64,000 nucleotides of DNA from positions 1-64,000 of the forward strand of contig JADGDV010000010.1 of assembly GCA_016744695.1 (NCBI GenBank), given 5' to 3'. This document shows positions 45,719 through 56,366 of the stretch, piece by piece. Below the pieces are notes generated by a model. It searched no databases, was not told the DNA's origin, and was given only the letters and a program-made list of their open reading frames with translations. Each line of letters starts with the position of its first letter. Position 1 is the first letter of the stretch. Both the position numbers and the translations under genes were made by a program. The stretch is from Hahellaceae bacterium (GTDB lineage: Bacteria; Pseudomonadota; Gammaproteobacteria; Pseudomonadales; Oleiphilaceae).

Positions 45719-47059
45719 ATGGACTCTATTTCAGCCTTGTTGGGAAAGTTTGATGGTTTACCGAATAAATTTCAGCATGAAGATCATGGTAAGCATTTAC
45801 AGCAATCTTCAGGGCATCATCACGACCGGCCATCCTCCTCACAATCAAATCAAGCTTCTCTGTATGAGGTGTCTCTCAGTTTTTCAAGTTCGTCGATTTC
45901 AATGCACGATAAAGGTGTGCAGGTATTAGAGCAGGAGCTTGAAGTTCATTTTACCGGTGCCCGTTTTTCTCAGACAGCCGCGCCTTTTGTGCCGACCTTT
46001 GAACCGCCTTCTGCTGATGAAGTAGCTAATAATGTTCTTGGCTTTATTGAGAATAGAATTAAGCAAGAGTCAGATTCTGGTGCATCGCCTGAGCGTATTG
46101 ATAATCTTTTGAATCAGGCTCGAATAGGCGTGGAGCGTGGGTTTGGTGAAGCTTTAGAGCAAATCGAGAAAATAGGTTTGATGACGGATGAGCTGTCTGA
46201 AGATATTGATCGGAGTTTTGAAAAAATAAATACAGGCATTGATGATCTTGCTACCCAATATGTAGTGACGGTACCTGTTGAAAATGAATCTGATGAGGCC
46301 ACCGTCTCTGCTAACCAAAGCTCTGATGTTGAGCAGGAGAAGGTTGTCACACAAAATGAATCGTCTAGGTTGCAGGGGCGTGGGGTGAATGCGGGGTATA
46401 GTGAATTTAATGCTTTATCAGAAAGTGCCGCTATTCAGATAACCACACAAGATGGTGATGTTGTTTCATTTAACCTTGAGCAAATACAGGCCTCATTTGA
46501 GCGTGGAGAAATTTCTGGAGGGCGATTTGGTTTTGAGGCAACTCAGATGGCAGGGCAGTATGCCAGCGGGAGTTACAGTTTTTCAGTTGAAGGTGAGTTA
46601 GATGAAGGTGAGATTGAAGCGTTAAATCAATTGATGGTGCAAATAGAAGGAATGTCTGATCAATTCTTTTCGGGTGACTTTCAGGGGGCTTTTCAAAGCG
46701 CAATGGAGTTAGGTTTTGATAGTCAGGAAATTGCGGAGTTCTCGGTTAATTTATCTCAAACCAGTGTTCAGCAAGTGTCTGCTTATCAGCAGGTTGCCGA
46801 TCTAGGGGGGGCGAGCGATGTAGGAAGTGCGGCGACTAGTGGGCGTTTTGATCCTTTGTCTCAGTTCTTTGATAGTCTTCAAGCTGCCTTCGATAAGGCA
46901 AATACCTTTGCCCAGCCAGCAGATCTAGTTTCTTCACTATTTGATCGAGTTGTGGGTGATAGGATGGGGCATGAGCAGGCCTCGCCAGAGGGTGTGGATG
47001 CTACTACACCGTTTGAGCAGATGAACGAGTATGTGCATGCTTTACTTGAAAATATGTAA
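45719..47059 (+). CDS. DUF5610-type uncharacterised protein, sigma-28 regulated
   Basis: The 446-residue protein starts at an ATG with TTGAGG upstream. It is rich in Gln, Ser, Glu and Phe, has no signal peptide or membrane segment, and carries a His/Ser-rich stretch near residues 20-45 (HEDHGKHLQQSSGHHHD). Residues about 95-165 (ADEVANNVLGFIENRIKQ, SPERIDNLLNQARIGVERGFGEALEQI) resemble the DUF5610 domain of gammaproteobacteria. A second helical part follows at about 240-350. The function is unknown. The perfect FliA promoter in front ties it to flagellar or chemotactic function, and a strong terminator ends the unit, so it is monocistronic. The domain name is from memory. Confidence 0.75.
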   Translation: MDSISALLGKFDGLPNKFQHEDHGKHLQQSSGHHHDRPSSSQSNQASLYEVSLSFSSSSISMHDKGVQVLEQELEVHFTGARFSQTAAPFVPTFEPPSADEVANNVLGFIENRIKQESDSGASPERIDNLLNQARIGVERGFGEALEQIEKIGLMTDELSEDIDRSFEKINTGIDDLATQYVVTVPVENESDEATVSANQSSDVEQEKVVTQNESSRLQGRGVNAGYSEFNALSESAAIQITTQDGDVVSFNLEQIQASFERGEISGGRFGFEATQMAGQYASGSYSFSVEGELDEGEIEALNQLMVQIEGMSDQFFSGDFQGAFQSAMELGFDSQEIAEFSVNLSQTSVQQVSAYQQVADLGGASDVGSAATSGRFDPLSQFFDSLQAAFDKANTFAQPADLVSSLFDRVVGDRMGHEQASPEGVDATTPFEQMNEYVHALLENM

Positions 47060-47078
47060 GAGCTCCCCTTCTTTTTTG

Positions 47079-47107
47079 AAAAAGGCCTGACTTCATCAGG
47101 CCTTTTT
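47079..47107 (+). terminator. Intrinsic terminator after the DUF5610-type gene
   Basis: AAAAAGGCCTGA and TCAGGCCTTTTT form a 12-bp stem with a CTTCA loop ending in a T run, 20 bases after the stop. Confidence 0.93.
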
Positions 47108-47221
47108 AATTCCTAGTTTTCAAATTTTTTATTCTGGTAATTTTTACTCAGTGCTTTCTATGGTAGAGTACGCCGTTTCTTTTTCGCATTAATAATTATA
47201 AGCTCGCAGACGGTTCTAATT

Positions 47222-49846
47222 ATGAAGACAGCAGCGGTACGTAAAGCGTTTCTAGACTATTTTAATCAGCAAGGGCATGAAGTTGTAGCCAGTAGTTCTT
47301 TGGTTCCGGCAGATGACCCAACGTTATTGTTTACTAATGCGGGTATGAACCAATTTAAAGATACTTTTTTAGGGCGTGAACATCGCTCTTATGTGCGGGC
47401 TACTAGCTCTCAGCGCTGTGTTCGTGCAGGCGGTAAGCATAATGACCTTGAAAATGTAGGTTATACCGCAAGGCATCATACTTTTTTTGAAATGCTGGGT
47501 AATTTCAGTTTTGGTGATTACTTTAAAAAAGAGGCGATTCGCTTTGCTTGGGAGTTTTTGACTTCTGATAAGTGGATGAATATCCCTGCAGATCGACTTT
47601 ATGTTACCGTTTATGCCACTGATGATGAGGCTTATGGTATCTGGACTAAGGATATGGGTATTCCAGAAGAGCGCATTATTCGGATTGGAGATAAGGGGGC
47701 TAAATATGCCTCTGATAATTTCTGGCAAATGGGTGATACAGGGCCTTGTGGACCTTGTACAGAGATATTTTATGACCATGGTGCTGATATTGAGGGTGGT
47801 TTACCAGGAACCCCAGAAGAAGATGGTGATCGCTTCATAGAGATCTGGAATGTGGTCTTTATGCAATTTAATCGTACCGCTGACGGTGAAATGCATCCTT
47901 TACCTAAGCCGTCTGTCGATACGGGTATGGGCTTAGAGCGTATTGCAGCCGTTATGCAGGATGTTCATAGTAACTATGAAATTGACTTGTTTCAGAGCTT
48001 ATTAGCCAGCGCATCAGCGGTGCTGGATGGCGTTGCGACCACAGAAGCGTCTTTACGTGTTATTGCTGATCACATTCGATCTTGCTCATTCTTAATTGCC
48101 GATGGTGTTATGCCTTCTAATGAGGGACGTGGTAACGTTTTACGTCGAATTATCCGACGAGCGGTACGTCATGGTAATAAATTAGGGGCTAAAACGTCTT
48201 TCTTTTATAAGCTGGTTTCTCATCTGGTTGATGTAATGGGTGAGGCTTACCCTGAGCTGGCAAAAGCCCAGCTACAAATAGAAAAAGTATTATTACAAGA
48301 AGAAGAGCAGTTTGCTAAAACCTTAGATAAAGGGCTCGCGCTGTTAGAGCAGGATATTAAAGAATTAAGTGGAACGGTTATTCCTGGGGAAACGGTATTT
48401 ACACTATATGATACTTATGGGTTTCCGGTTGATTTAACAAATGATATTGCTCGAGAGCGTGGATTAACACTTGATACTGAGGGTTATGAAAAGGCGATGG
48501 AAGCTCAGCGTGAAAGGGCTAGAGCTGCTAGTAAATTTGGCGTTGATTATAATGAAGGGCTTGTTATTGATGGCTCTACTGAATTTACAGGTTACGAACA
48601 ATTTAACGCCAAAGGTATCGTCTCTGCGGTTTTTGTAAATAGTGAGTCTGCGACGGCTGATAAAGGGCAAGAGGCTGTCGTTGTTCTTGAAGAGACACCT
48701 TTTTATGCTGAGTCTGGTGGTCAGGCGGGTGATAGCGGTATCTTGCGTTGGGATGGTGGCGAGTTTGAAGTAACGGATACGCAAAAAGAAGGGGATAATC
48801 ATCTTCATGTTGGTCGCGTGCTATCTGGTGCGCTTGCTTCAGGTCAGTCTGTAACTGCTATTGTTGACCGTGAAAAACGACAAGCAACAGCCTTGAACCA
48901 TTCCGCAACACATTTATTGCATGCCGCATTGCAAAAAGTGTTGGGTGAGCATGTGGTGCAGAAAGGTTCACTGGTTAATAGTGAGCGTTTGCGTTTTGAT
49001 TTCTCACATTTTGAGGCAGTAACGGCTGATCAATTGAAAGAAATTGAGCAAATGGTGAATCGTCAGGTGCGAGAAAATACCACGGTAGATACCGAGGTAA
49101 CTGATATGGATACGGCTCGTGAAAAAGGTGCTATGGCGCTTTTTGGTGAGAAGTATGGTGATGAAGTCCGGTTATTGAGTATGGGGACGGAATCATTTTC
49201 AGTAGAGTTATGTGGTGGTACACATGCCAAACGAACAGGTGATATTGGCAGTATTATTATTACCTCTGAGTCAGGTATCGCGTCTGGTGTGCGAAGAATT
49301 GAAGGGGTTACTGGTTGTGCTGCAGATGTATGGCTTGCCGCAGGTGAAGCTCAGTTAAAAGAAGTAGCTTCATTGGTTAAAGGTAATCGAGATAACTTGG
49401 CTGAAAAAGTTAAGAGTGCTTTAGATAAAAGCCGTTCACTTGAAAAAGAAATTGAACAACTCAAGGCTAAGTTAGCGAGTTCTGCGGGCGATGATCTAGC
49501 AGGTCAGGCTGTTGAGGTTCAGGGCGTTAATGTGCTTGCTGCAATACTTGAAGGGGCTGACCGAAAGACCTTAATGGATACTGCTGATCAGCTCAAAAAC
49601 AAACTGGGTTCTGCCGTGGTGCTTCTTGCAACCATAGATGAAGGTAAGGTTACCTTGGTGTCAGGCGTGACAAAAGACATCTCCGGAAAACTGAAAGCTG
49701 GCGACTTAATGAAAGAGGCTGCTTCAATTGTTGGTGGTAAAGGAGGTGGTCGACCTGATATGGCGCAAGGCGGCGGTACTGATCCAGCTAAGGTGCCTGA
49801 AGCGCTGGGCATGGTTAAGGCTTGGGTAGAAAGTAAGATTGGATAA
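47222..49846 (+). CDS. alaS: Alanine--tRNA ligase
   Basis: The 874-residue class II synthetase is complete. The catalytic domain has [17 protein letters not shown] and [39 protein letters not shown], and [12 protein letters not shown]. The editing domain has [13 protein letters not shown] (His pair) and [17 protein letters not shown] with the zinc ligands. The C-terminal C-Ala domain ends [17 protein letters not shown]. It charges tRNA-Ala and clears Ser/Gly mischarging. It leads the alaS-lysC-csrA row; lysC follows after 60 bases. Confidence 0.98.
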   Translation: MKTAAVRKAFLDYFNQQGHEVVASSSLVPADDPTLLFTNAGMNQFKDTFLGREHRSYVRATSSQRCVRAGGKHNDLENVGYTARHHTFFEMLGNFSFGDYFKKEAIRFAWEFLTSDKWMNIPADRLYVTVYATDDEAYGIWTKDMGIPEERIIRIGDKGAKYASDNFWQMGDTGPCGPCTEIFYDHGADIEGGLPGTPEEDGDRFIEIWNVVFMQFNRTADGEMHPLPKPSVDTGMGLERIAAVMQDVHSNYEIDLFQSLLASASAVLDGVATTEASLRVIADHIRSCSFLIADGVMPSNEGRGNVLRRIIRRAVRHGNKLGAKTSFFYKLVSHLVDVMGEAYPELAKAQLQIEKVLLQEEEQFAKTLDKGLALLEQDIKELSGTVIPGETVFTLYDTYGFPVDLTNDIARERGLTLDTEGYEKAMEAQRERARAASKFGVDYNEGLVIDGSTEFTGYEQFNAKGIVSAVFVNSESATADKGQEAVVVLEETPFYAESGGQAGDSGILRWDGGEFEVTDTQKEGDNHLHVGRVLSGALASGQSVTAIVDREKRQATALNHSATHLLHAALQKVLGEHVVQKGSLVNSERLRFDFSHFEAVTADQLKEIEQMVNRQVRENTTVDTEVTDMDTAREKGAMALFGEKYGDEVRLLSMGTESFSVELCGGTHAKRTGDIGSIIITSESGIASGVRRIEGVTGCAADVWLAAGEAQLKEVASLVKGNRDNLAEKVKSALDKSRSLEKEIEQLKAKLASSAGDDLAGQAVEVQGVNVLAAILEGADRKTLMDTADQLKNKLGSAVVLLATIDEGKVTLVSGVTKDISGKLKAGDLMKEAASIVGGKGGGRPDMAQGGGTDPAKVPEALGMVKAWVESKIG

Positions 49847-49906
49847 AGAGATATATCCCTTTTTGGGGTCAGTTGATAAAATTTTTGATAAGAAGTGAAT
49901 TAGGTA

Positions 49907-51136
49907 ATGGCATTATATGTTCAGAAGTTTGGTGGAACCTCTGTTGGGACTGTTGAGCGGATCGAAGCGGTAGCAGATAAAGTTAAATCATTTAGGGATG
50001 CGGGGCATGATATTGTCGTCGTTGTTTCTGCAATGAGTGGTGAGACTAATCGTCTTCTTGGTTTGGCTAATGCGATAATGGATGAGCCTACTCCAAGAGA
50101 GATGGATGTTTTGGTCTCAACCGGTGAGCAGGTGACGATCGCTTTGCTAAGTATGGCGCTAAATAAGCGTGGTTGTGCAGCCAAGTCTTATACTGGTGGT
50201 CAGGTAAAAATAACAACCGATGAAACTCATACAAAAGCACGTATCCGTTCAATTGATGAAAAAAATATGCGAGCTGACCTGGACGAAGGGCGAGTGGTTG
50301 TCGTTGCTGGTTTTCAGGGGGTTGATGAATATGGCAATATTACGACACTAGGTCGTGGTGGTTCAGATACTACTGGCGTGGCTTTAGCTGCAGCGCTGAA
50401 AGCGGATGAGTGTCAGATTTATACCGATGTTGATGGGGTTTATACGACAGACCCTCGAGTGGTGGATAGTGCGCGAAGAATGGAGCGCATTACCTTTGAA
50501 GAAATGATTGAAATGGCGAGTCTGGGTTCGAAAATTTTACAGATTCGTTCAGTTGAGTTTGCAGGAAAATATAATGTGCCTCTACGGGTGCTTTCCAGTT
50601 TTAAGGATGGCCCAGGTACTTTGATTACTATTGAAGGTGACGAAAAAATGGAACAGCCGGTTATATCGGGTATAGCATTCAATCGTGATGAAGCGAAATT
50701 AACGGTTCAGGGTGTGCCTGATATCCCAGGTATCGCTTCTAAAATACTACGACCCATTAGCGATGCAAATATTGAAGTAGATATGATCGTTCAGAATATG
50801 GGGGCGGATAACCATACTGATTTTACATTTACAGTGCATCGTAATGATTACAAAAAAGCAAAAGTTATATTGGATGATGTTTGTGAAGTACTAGGAGCAA
50901 GAGAGGTTTCTGGTGATGATAAAATAGCCAAGGTGTCTATTGTAGGCGTTGGCATGAGATCACATGCCGGTGTTGCGACTCAAATGTTTGACTCGCTCTC
51001 AGATGAAGGTATTAATATTCAGATGATATCTACATCTGAAATTAAAATTTCCGTTGTGATTGCGGAGAAGTATCTTGAGCTTGCTGTACGCTCTTTGCAT
51101 AGTTCATTCGATTTGAGTGAAGCTACAGAGGCCTAG
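49907..51136 (+). CDS. lysC: Aspartate kinase
   Basis: The 409-residue enzyme has the kinase signature VQKFGGTSVGTVERI, the ATP/aspartate sites TTLGRGGSDTTGVALAAAL and CQIYTDVDGVYTTDPRVV, then two ACT domains (about 265-335 and 345-405), the second with VGVGMRSHAGVATQMF and the allosteric block GINIQMISTSEIKISVVI. It phosphorylates aspartate, the first step toward lysine, methionine and threonine, with feedback control expected. The order alaS-lysC-csrA is typical of pseudomonad-like gammaproteobacteria. No lysine riboswitch is seen in the 60-base gap. Confidence 0.97.
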   Translation: MALYVQKFGGTSVGTVERIEAVADKVKSFRDAGHDIVVVVSAMSGETNRLLGLANAIMDEPTPREMDVLVSTGEQVTIALLSMALNKRGCAAKSYTGGQVKITTDETHTKARIRSIDEKNMRADLDEGRVVVVAGFQGVDEYGNITTLGRGGSDTTGVALAAALKADECQIYTDVDGVYTTDPRVVDSARRMERITFEEMIEMASLGSKILQIRSVEFAGKYNVPLRVLSSFKDGPGTLITIEGDEKMEQPVISGIAFNRDEAKLTVQGVPDIPGIASKILRPISDANIEVDMIVQNMGADNHTDFTFTVHRNDYKKAKVILDDVCEVLGAREVSGDDKIAKVSIVGVGMRSHAGVATQMFDSLSDEGINIQMISTSEIKISVVIAEKYLELAVRSLHSSFDLSEATEA

Positions 51137-51401
51137 CAGGCGCAGGTTAACTTATCTACAGCAGATGCTTTTACAAAAAATTTAAATAACTGCTATAGTT
51201 GAGGAAGTTGTAGGGGGAGGCTTACCAGTCATTGCGTTGGTGGTGGGTTTCATCCTTTTTGGGGTTTTGATAAATAATAATCACAAAGTCAGAGTCCTTT
51301 TGGTTGAAGTAATGCTTTGCTGCTGGTGTAATTTTACTATCAGTATTACAGTGTTCTTCAAATTTGGAACAGGTCTAATATCTAGTTTAAGGAGATAATC
51401 A

Positions 51402-51590
51402 ATGCTTATACTGACCCGAAGAGTGGGCGAAACATTGATGGTAGGGGATGACGTAACGGTAACTGTACTGGGCGTTAAGGGGAATCAGGTTCGTATAGGT
51501 GTAAACGCACCTAAAGAAGTTGCTGTGCATCGTGAAGAGATTTATCAGCGAATTCAAAATGAGAAAGCTAACGCCAGTCCAGAAGAGTGA
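51402..51590 (+). CDS. csrA: Carbon storage regulator CsrA
   Basis: The 62-residue RNA-binding protein is typical: [48 protein letters not shown], with the conserved RNA-contact residues L4, R6 and R44. It has a strong AAGGAG ribosome site, which is itself a GGA CsrA target, so autoregulation is possible. It controls translation of motility, biofilm and carbon storage mRNAs and in this family affects fleQ/flhDC and c-di-GMP genes. The 265-base region upstream contains no other ORF. Confidence 0.98.
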   Translation: MLILTRRVGETLMVGDDVTVTVLGVKGNQVRIGVNAPKEVAVHREEIYQRIQNEKANASPEE

Positions 51591-51597
51591 TATTAAG

Positions 51598-51618
51598 GTC
51601 TCTTTTAGCTGAAGAGAC
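51598..51618 (+). terminator. Possible weak terminator after csrA
   Basis: GTCTCTT and AAGAGAC form a 7-bp stem with a 7-base loop just after the csrA stop. No T run follows, so it may only be a 3' stabilising hairpin. Confidence 0.3.
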
Positions 51619-51670
51619 GCCTCTTAGTTTCATATCAAATATAAAAGTGACAATTAAACGCAAATAGCTC

Positions 51671-51698
51671 TTTGAATTTATAAAATTTGTGGTATTAT
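51671..51698 (+). promoter_or_regulatory. Promoter of the tRNA operon
   Basis: TTTGAA, 16 bases, TATTAT is a fair sigma-70 promoter just upstream of tRNA-Ser. It is followed by a GC-rich discriminator GCGTCGCG, as expected for a stringently controlled stable RNA promoter. Confidence 0.6.
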
Positions 51699-51712
51699 GC
51701 GTCGCGTTCTGT

Positions 51713-51804
<92 letters not shown>

Positions 51805-51838
51805 TAGTTATTTAAAAGTAAGTGCATAAAAAAGACAC

Positions 51839-51915
51839 GCGGATGTAGCTCAGCTGGATAGAGTACCTGGCTACGAACCAGGCGGTCGCAGGTTCGACTC
51901 CTGCCATCCGCACCA
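51839..51915 (+). tRNA. tRNA-Arg (anticodon ACG), copy 1
   Basis: The 77-base gene has acceptor arms GCGGATG/CATCCGC, encoded CCA, and the anticodon loop CTACGAA giving ACG, which is expected to be edited to ICG. It follows tRNA-Ser by 36 bases. Confidence 0.97.
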
Positions 51916-51960
51916 TTTTTTATAGTATGTTTTAGATGACAAATGTAGGGCAAAGGTTTT

Positions 51961-52037
51961 GCGGATGTAGCTCAGCTGGATAGAGTACCTGGCTACGAAC
52001 CAGGCGGTCGCAGGTTCGACTCCTGCCATCCGCACCA
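51961..52037 (+). tRNA. tRNA-Arg (anticodon ACG), copy 2
   Basis: Identical over all 77 bases to copy 1, with a different 45-base spacer in between. It is the last gene of the tRNA operon. Confidence 0.97.
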
Positions 52038-52042
52038 TTATT

Positions 52043-52072
52043 AAAAGGTCACCCAATGGGTGGCCTTTTTTT
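52043..52072 (+). terminator. Intrinsic terminator of the tRNA operon
   Basis: AAAAGGTCACCC and GGGTGGCCTTTT form a 12-bp stem (one G-T pair) with an AAT loop and a run of T, five bases after tRNA-Arg copy 2. It closes the tRNA operon before oadG. Confidence 0.93.
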
Positions 52073-52334
52073 ATGTCTGGAATTTACTTTTTGCTCTTTA
52101 TTTAGTACATATGAGTCTGTGAAGGGCTTTAATTATTTAAAAATAAGGTAAATAATGGGTATTCATGCTATCTATAGTGTTGAAAAACAATAAGATAGCC
52201 TAATGAAACACCCTGTGCGTAGCTGTTTCTGTTGATTAGGAGGCAGATAATAGGTACATTACGCAAGATTTTGTGCGTGCGGAATAATATTATTTCGTCG
52301 CAAAAGTGGAAACACAACGACAGGTTGCATAATA

Positions 52335-52574
52335 ATGACAGAATCATTGATGTCTCAAGCACTCGATCTAACAGTTGTAGGAATGGGGTTTGTTTTCGTA
52401 TTCCTGATTGTATTGATTGGCGCTACTACGCTTATGTCGAAGTTGGCTATGAAACTTGAGCCACCTGCACCGGAAACACCGGCTGCACCAGCTCATCCAG
52501 CTACTCCGATGAATGACCCTCGACTGATGGCTGTTATCACGGCAGCAGTTGCTAAGTATCGCTCACGCCCATAA
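52335..52574 (+). CDS. oadG: Oxaloacetate decarboxylase gamma chain
   Basis: The 79-residue protein has one membrane helix (about 13-35, [20 protein letters not shown]) and a Pro/Ala-rich linker ([14 protein letters not shown]) before the short C-terminal part that ends [20 protein letters not shown], as in OadG. It anchors the alpha chain to the beta chain in the membrane complex. It heads the oadG-oadA-oadB operon, with oadA 50 bases downstream. A second ATG five codons later is an alternative start. Confidence 0.94.
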   Translation: MTESLMSQALDLTVVGMGFVFVFLIVLIGATTLMSKLAMKLEPPAPETPAAPAHPATPMNDPRLMAVITAAVAKYRSRP

Positions 52575-52624
52575 GCAGTGAGTTTGATAGAACGGAAAAA
52601 CCTTTAACAGAAGGCTTAAATGCA

Positions 52625-54397
52625 ATGACAGATGCTAAAAAACCGTTAGGTATTACCGACGTTGTTTTACGTGACGCTCACCAGTCACTATTCGCAACGC
52701 GAATGCGTATCGACGATATGTTACCCATCGCAGAAAAATTAGATAAAGTAGGCTACTGGTCCCTTGAATCTTGGGGTGGAGCTACTTTTGATACTTGTAT
52801 TCGTTTTCTTGGGGAAGACCCTTGGGATAGAATTCGCGAATTCAAAAAAGCGATGCCTAACACTAAGCATCAAATGTTGTTGCGTGGCCAAAACCTACTA
52901 GGCTATCGCCACTATGCTGATGATGTAGTTGATAAGTTTGTAGAGCGCGCGGCGGAAAATGGCGTAGACGTATTCCGTGTGTTTGATGCGATGAATGATC
53001 CTCGCAATCTTGAAACAGCACTTAAAGCGGTTAAGAAGCAGGGTAAGCACGCACAAGGTACGTTATCTTATACCACAAGCCCTGTGCACAATACTCAGGC
53101 ATGGATCTCGCTGGCTAAGCAGATCGAAGATATGGGTGCAGACTCTATCGCGATTAAAGATATGGCGGGTATCATCTCTCCATATGAGTGTTTCGATTTG
53201 GTTTCACGCCTTAAGCAAGAAACTGATCTTGAAGTTCAGTTGCATTGCCATGCAACGGCTGGTATGTCCGATATGGCGATCCTAAAAGCTATTGAAGCCG
53301 GTGTTGATCGAGTAGATACAGCGATCTCTTCAATGTCGATGACATATGGACATTCAGCAACAGAAACTGTTGTAGCGGCTCTTAAAGGAACCGACAGAGA
53401 TACAGGTCTTGATCTCTTATTGCTTGAAGAAATTGCAGCTTACTTCCGTGAAGTTCGTAAGAAGTACGCAAAATTTGAAGGTGCATTACGCGGTACCGAT
53501 TCTCGTATCTTGGTTGCACAGGTTCCTGGTGGCATGTTAACTAACATGGAAAACCAGTTGAAAGAGCAAGGCGCTGCCGACAAATTTGATGCTGTGCTGG
53601 AAGAGATTCCAAGAGTTCGTGAAGATCTGGGGCATATTCCATTGGTAACACCTACTTCACAAATTGTAGGTACTCAAGCTGTTATCAACGTGTTAACAGG
53701 CGAGCGTTATAAGTCTATATCTAAAGAAACTCAAGGTATCCTTAAGGGTGAGTATGGCGCAGCTCCTGCACCATTTAATAAAGAGCTTCAAGATAGAGTG
53801 CTTGACGGTGCCGAAGTTATTACATGTCGTCCTGCTGACTTGCTAGAAAATGAACTTGATAAAATTGTTGCTGATGTTGAAGCGCTTGCCAAAGAAAAAG
53901 GCTTCAAGCTGGCAGACAATATTATTGATGATGCGCTTAGTTATGCGTTATTCCCTCAGGTAGCTGAAAAGTTCCTTGAGAATCGTGGTAACCCAGATGC
54001 ATTTGAGCCTGTACCTACAGGTAATGAAGTGAAGGTATCTTCTGGTCCTGAGACTTATACTATCAATGTTGAAGGTCAGAATTATGTAGTGCAAGTTGAA
54101 GAAGGTGGGGATATCTCTGCTGTAGCTCCTGCTGGTGGTGTAGCGGCTCCTGTTGGCGCACCCGCTGCAGCAGTGCCTGCAGGTGGTGGTGATCCAGTTG
54201 CAGCACCTTTAGCTGGTACTATCTTCAAAGTTATCGTTGCTGCCGGACAAGCTGTTCAAGAAGGCGATGTGTTAATAATTCTTGAAGCAATGAAGATGGA
54301 GACCGAGGTTCGAGCTGCTAAAGCTGGTACAGTCGGTAGCATCAATGTTGCAGTTGGCGATTCTGTTGCAGTTGGCGACACGCTATTAACGTTGTAA
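52625..54397 (+). CDS. oadA: Oxaloacetate decarboxylase alpha chain
   Basis: The 590-residue protein has the carboxyltransferase TIM barrel ([49 protein letters not shown]), a PycB/conserved carboxylase region (residues 290-460), a Pro/Ala/Gly-rich hinge (about 500-520) and a C-terminal biotinyl domain with the biotin lysine in [10 protein letters not shown]. It transfers the carboxyl group of oxaloacetate to biotin. In the complex, decarboxylation by OadB then drives sodium export. Confidence 0.97.
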   Translation: MTDAKKPLGITDVVLRDAHQSLFATRMRIDDMLPIAEKLDKVGYWSLESWGGATFDTCIRFLGEDPWDRIREFKKAMPNTKHQMLLRGQNLLGYRHYADDVVDKFVERAAENGVDVFRVFDAMNDPRNLETALKAVKKQGKHAQGTLSYTTSPVHNTQAWISLAKQIEDMGADSIAIKDMAGIISPYECFDLVSRLKQETDLEVQLHCHATAGMSDMAILKAIEAGVDRVDTAISSMSMTYGHSATETVVAALKGTDRDTGLDLLLLEEIAAYFREVRKKYAKFEGALRGTDSRILVAQVPGGMLTNMENQLKEQGAADKFDAVLEEIPRVREDLGHIPLVTPTSQIVGTQAVINVLTGERYKSISKETQGILKGEYGAAPAPFNKELQDRVLDGAEVITCRPADLLENELDKIVADVEALAKEKGFKLADNIIDDALSYALFPQVAEKFLENRGNPDAFEPVPTGNEVKVSSGPETYTINVEGQNYVVQVEEGGDISAVAPAGGVAAPVGAPAAAVPAGGGDPVAAPLAGTIFKVIVAAGQAVQEGDVLIILEAMKMETEVRAAKAGTVGSINVAVGDSVAVGDTLLTL

Positions 54398-54412
54398 TAG
54401 GGTTATAAGACG

Positions 54413-55741
54413 ATGGAGAAGATACTAAATTTATGGACCGGTAGTGGTCTATATAATATATCGATTGGGCAGGTTGTGATGATCGTCATCTGCCTTGTCC
54501 TTCTGTATATGGCTATTCGAAAAAAATATGAGCCATTACTGTTACTACCCATTGGTTTTGGCGGTATTCTTGCGAATATCCCTGAGGCAGGGCTTGCTCT
54601 TTCGGCTGTTGAAAATGCTATTCATTTTCAGAAGCCAGAAGTTTTACTTGCGTTAGCTGATGCACTAAAGGTGCCATTTGAAGCTGGGCAGAGTATAACC
54701 AATGAGGTGTTATACGCATTCAAAGACGCCTATAAGTATGCTGATAGCTCAATGTTAGCTGCTGCCAAAAATGTGGCGGCCGATAGCGGGTATACCAACG
54801 GTATGCTTACTAATTTCTACAATGTTGTTATTGGCTCAATGGCTGGTCCTCTACTTATATTTATGGGTGTAGGTGCCATGACTGACTTTGGTCCGATGCT
54901 AGCTAATCCGAAAACAATTCTACTGGGCGCTGCTGCCCAGTTTGGGATATTCGGTACGGTTGTCGGTGCAGCGTTTTTAACAAGTTTAGGTATCGAGGGA
55001 ATGGCCTTTACTATTGAAGAAGCGGCTACCATTGGTATTATCGGTGGTGCTGACGGTCCAACATCTATTTTCGTGTCGAGCATGCTTGCTCCTCACTTAT
55101 TGGGTGCTATCGCAGTTGCGGCATATTCTTATATGGCGTTGGTTCCTGTAATTCAGCCGCCTATCATGAACTTACTAACGACCAAAGAAGAACGTAAAAT
55201 CCAGATGGTTCAGCTTCGCACAGTCAGTAAATTAGAAAAGATACTTTTTCCAATTGCTGTGCTGCTTCTCGTTGCGCTGTTCCTTCCTGATGCAGCACCT
55301 CTTTTAGGTATGTTCTGTCTTGGTAACCTAATGAAAGAGTCTGGTGTTGTTGATCGCCTTTCTGATACAGCTCAGAATGCTTTGATCAATATCGTGACTA
55401 TATTCTTAGGTTTGTCGGTGGGTTCAAAGTTAAGTGCAGATAAGTTCTTAGACCTTCAAACTCTGGGTATTCTGTTCTTAGGTATGGCTGCATTTGCAGT
55501 TGGAACGGGCACGGGTGTAATGATGGCTAAATTAATGAACTTATTTAGCACACATAAAGTCAATCCACTTATTGGGTCTGCAGGAGTATCTGCTGTACCA
55601 ATGGCCGCTCGTGTATCAAATAAAGTAGGTTTGGATAATAATCCTCAAAACTTCTTGTTGATGCATGCCATGGGGCCAAACGTGGCTGGTGTTATCGGTT
55701 CTGCGGTTGCTGCTGGTGTTATGATCAAGTTTCTTGGTTAG
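54413..55741 (+). CDS. oadB: Oxaloacetate decarboxylase beta chain (sodium pump)
   Basis: The 442-residue membrane protein has about nine hydrophobic segments. The sodium/carboxybiotin site lies in [24 protein letters not shown], with the essential aspartate in GGADGPT, and a second polar block is [23 protein letters not shown]. It decarboxylates carboxybiotin and exports sodium ions. A sodium-motive role suits a marine bacterium. It follows oadA by 15 bases and is closed by a strong terminator. Confidence 0.97.
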   Translation: MEKILNLWTGSGLYNISIGQVVMIVICLVLLYMAIRKKYEPLLLLPIGFGGILANIPEAGLALSAVENAIHFQKPEVLLALADALKVPFEAGQSITNEVLYAFKDAYKYADSSMLAAAKNVAADSGYTNGMLTNFYNVVIGSMAGPLLIFMGVGAMTDFGPMLANPKTILLGAAAQFGIFGTVVGAAFLTSLGIEGMAFTIEEAATIGIIGGADGPTSIFVSSMLAPHLLGAIAVAAYSYMALVPVIQPPIMNLLTTKEERKIQMVQLRTVSKLEKILFPIAVLLLVALFLPDAAPLLGMFCLGNLMKESGVVDRLSDTAQNALINIVTIFLGLSVGSKLSADKFLDLQTLGILFLGMAAFAVGTGTGVMMAKLMNLFSTHKVNPLIGSAGVSAVPMAARVSNKVGLDNNPQNFLLMHAMGPNVAGVIGSAVAAGVMIKFLG

Positions 55742-55784
55742 GCATTAGCCACTCACGTCAGCTTATGTTGATGATTGAGTAAAC

Positions 55785-55817
55785 AAAAAGCCATTACTTT
55801 ATGAGTAATGGCTTTTT
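55785..55817 (+). terminator. Intrinsic terminator of the oadGAB operon
   Basis: AAAAAGCCATTACT and AGTAATGGCTTTTT form a perfect 14-bp stem with loop TTATG and a T run, 44 bases after oadB. It can also work on the opposite strand. Confidence 0.93.
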
Positions 55818-55921
55818 GCGTTTTTAGGTTTACAATCTAAGCAGGTTTACTATTTAACTAGGGGTCGAATGACACTTTGTCGCGTAGCCGTGATGCAGTG
55901 CAACGGAATCAAGGGGGGCTT

Positions 55922-56230
55922 ATGAATGAACAATTTATCACGCTTAAAAACTTAAGCGGTGCACTAAATAATGCTTTTCACAGTAAAGATTGGGATAAAA
56001 TTGCCAATCTTGATTTAAAAGCTCAGGCAATAATTAATGAAAGTGCACTGCTCATAAAAAGTGATGCAGATAAAGTTGTGTTTACTGCGCTTATTGCCGA
56101 GTTGCAATCATTCTACGATCAACTCACCGCTGAAAATAATAATCGTCGTTCAGAGCTTGGTTCAGAGCTTAAAAAATTGAATAGGGAGCATAATGCGATT
56201 AGTCAATACTTGAAGTCCTCAGCTTACTAG
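55922..56230 (+). CDS. FliT-like flagellar protein upstream of fleQ
   Basis: I start this at the ATG of MNEQFITLKNLS, preceded by AAGGGGGGC (102 residues). The ORF track start 15 codons earlier has no site. The product is a small, all-helical, charged protein (ALNNAFHSKDWDKIANLDLKAQ, then FYDQLTAENNNRRSELGSELKKLNRE), the size and profile of the FliT-type chaperone found before fleQ in Pseudomonas (PA1096 position). FliT-type proteins bind FliD and modulate flagellar gene control. Sequence alone is weak, so the call rests mainly on position. fliS and fliD are not in the window. Confidence 0.6.
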   Translation: MNEQFITLKNLSGALNNAFHSKDWDKIANLDLKAQAIINESALLIKSDADKVVFTALIAELQSFYDQLTAENNNRRSELGSELKKLNREHNAISQYLKSSAY

Positions 56231-56337
56231 ACTGATCTAAAATACATAGTTAGCTCTTTCCTTATCTTGTTCATTGTGCCAAAAAAATGTTCATTTTCAA
56301 TAAATGTCACAAAAATGATGAAAATCACGTCATAAAT

Positions 56338-56366
56338 TTGACCAAACCTTGTTTGCATACTTTACT
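56338..56366 (+). promoter_or_regulatory. Candidate sigma-70 promoter of fleQ
   Basis: TTGACC, 17 bases, TTTACT resembles a sigma-70 promoter in the 296-base gap before fleQ. Known fleQ genes are sigma-70 dependent and repressed by Vfr; I see no convincing CRP/Vfr palindrome here. Confidence 0.35.

Noticed and set aside
45672-45929. 85-residue plus-strand ORF overlapping the DUF5610-type gene start
   Set aside because: It overlaps in another frame a gene with a good ribosome site, and has no protein-like features.
47369-47779. 136-residue minus-strand ORF inside alaS
   Set aside because: Antisense to the conserved catalytic domain of alaS; codon pattern follows alaS.
51137-51401. Riboswitch or small RNA between lysC and csrA
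   Set aside because: No convincing conserved fold or terminator; only GGA-rich stretches are seen.
51871-52056. Minus-strand ORF MGDLLIMVRMAGVEPATAWF across the tRNA-Arg genes
   Set aside because: It is the familiar false protein produced antisense to tandem tRNA genes; both tRNA-Arg genes explain the sequence.
52232-52459. Plus-strand ORF overlapping oadG in another frame
   Set aside because: oadG with its membrane helix and C-terminal motif explains the region.
56281-56340. CRP/Vfr-type site in the fleQ upstream region (TGTCACA, ATCACG)
   Set aside because: The half-sites do not have the TGTGA-N6-TCACA spacing.
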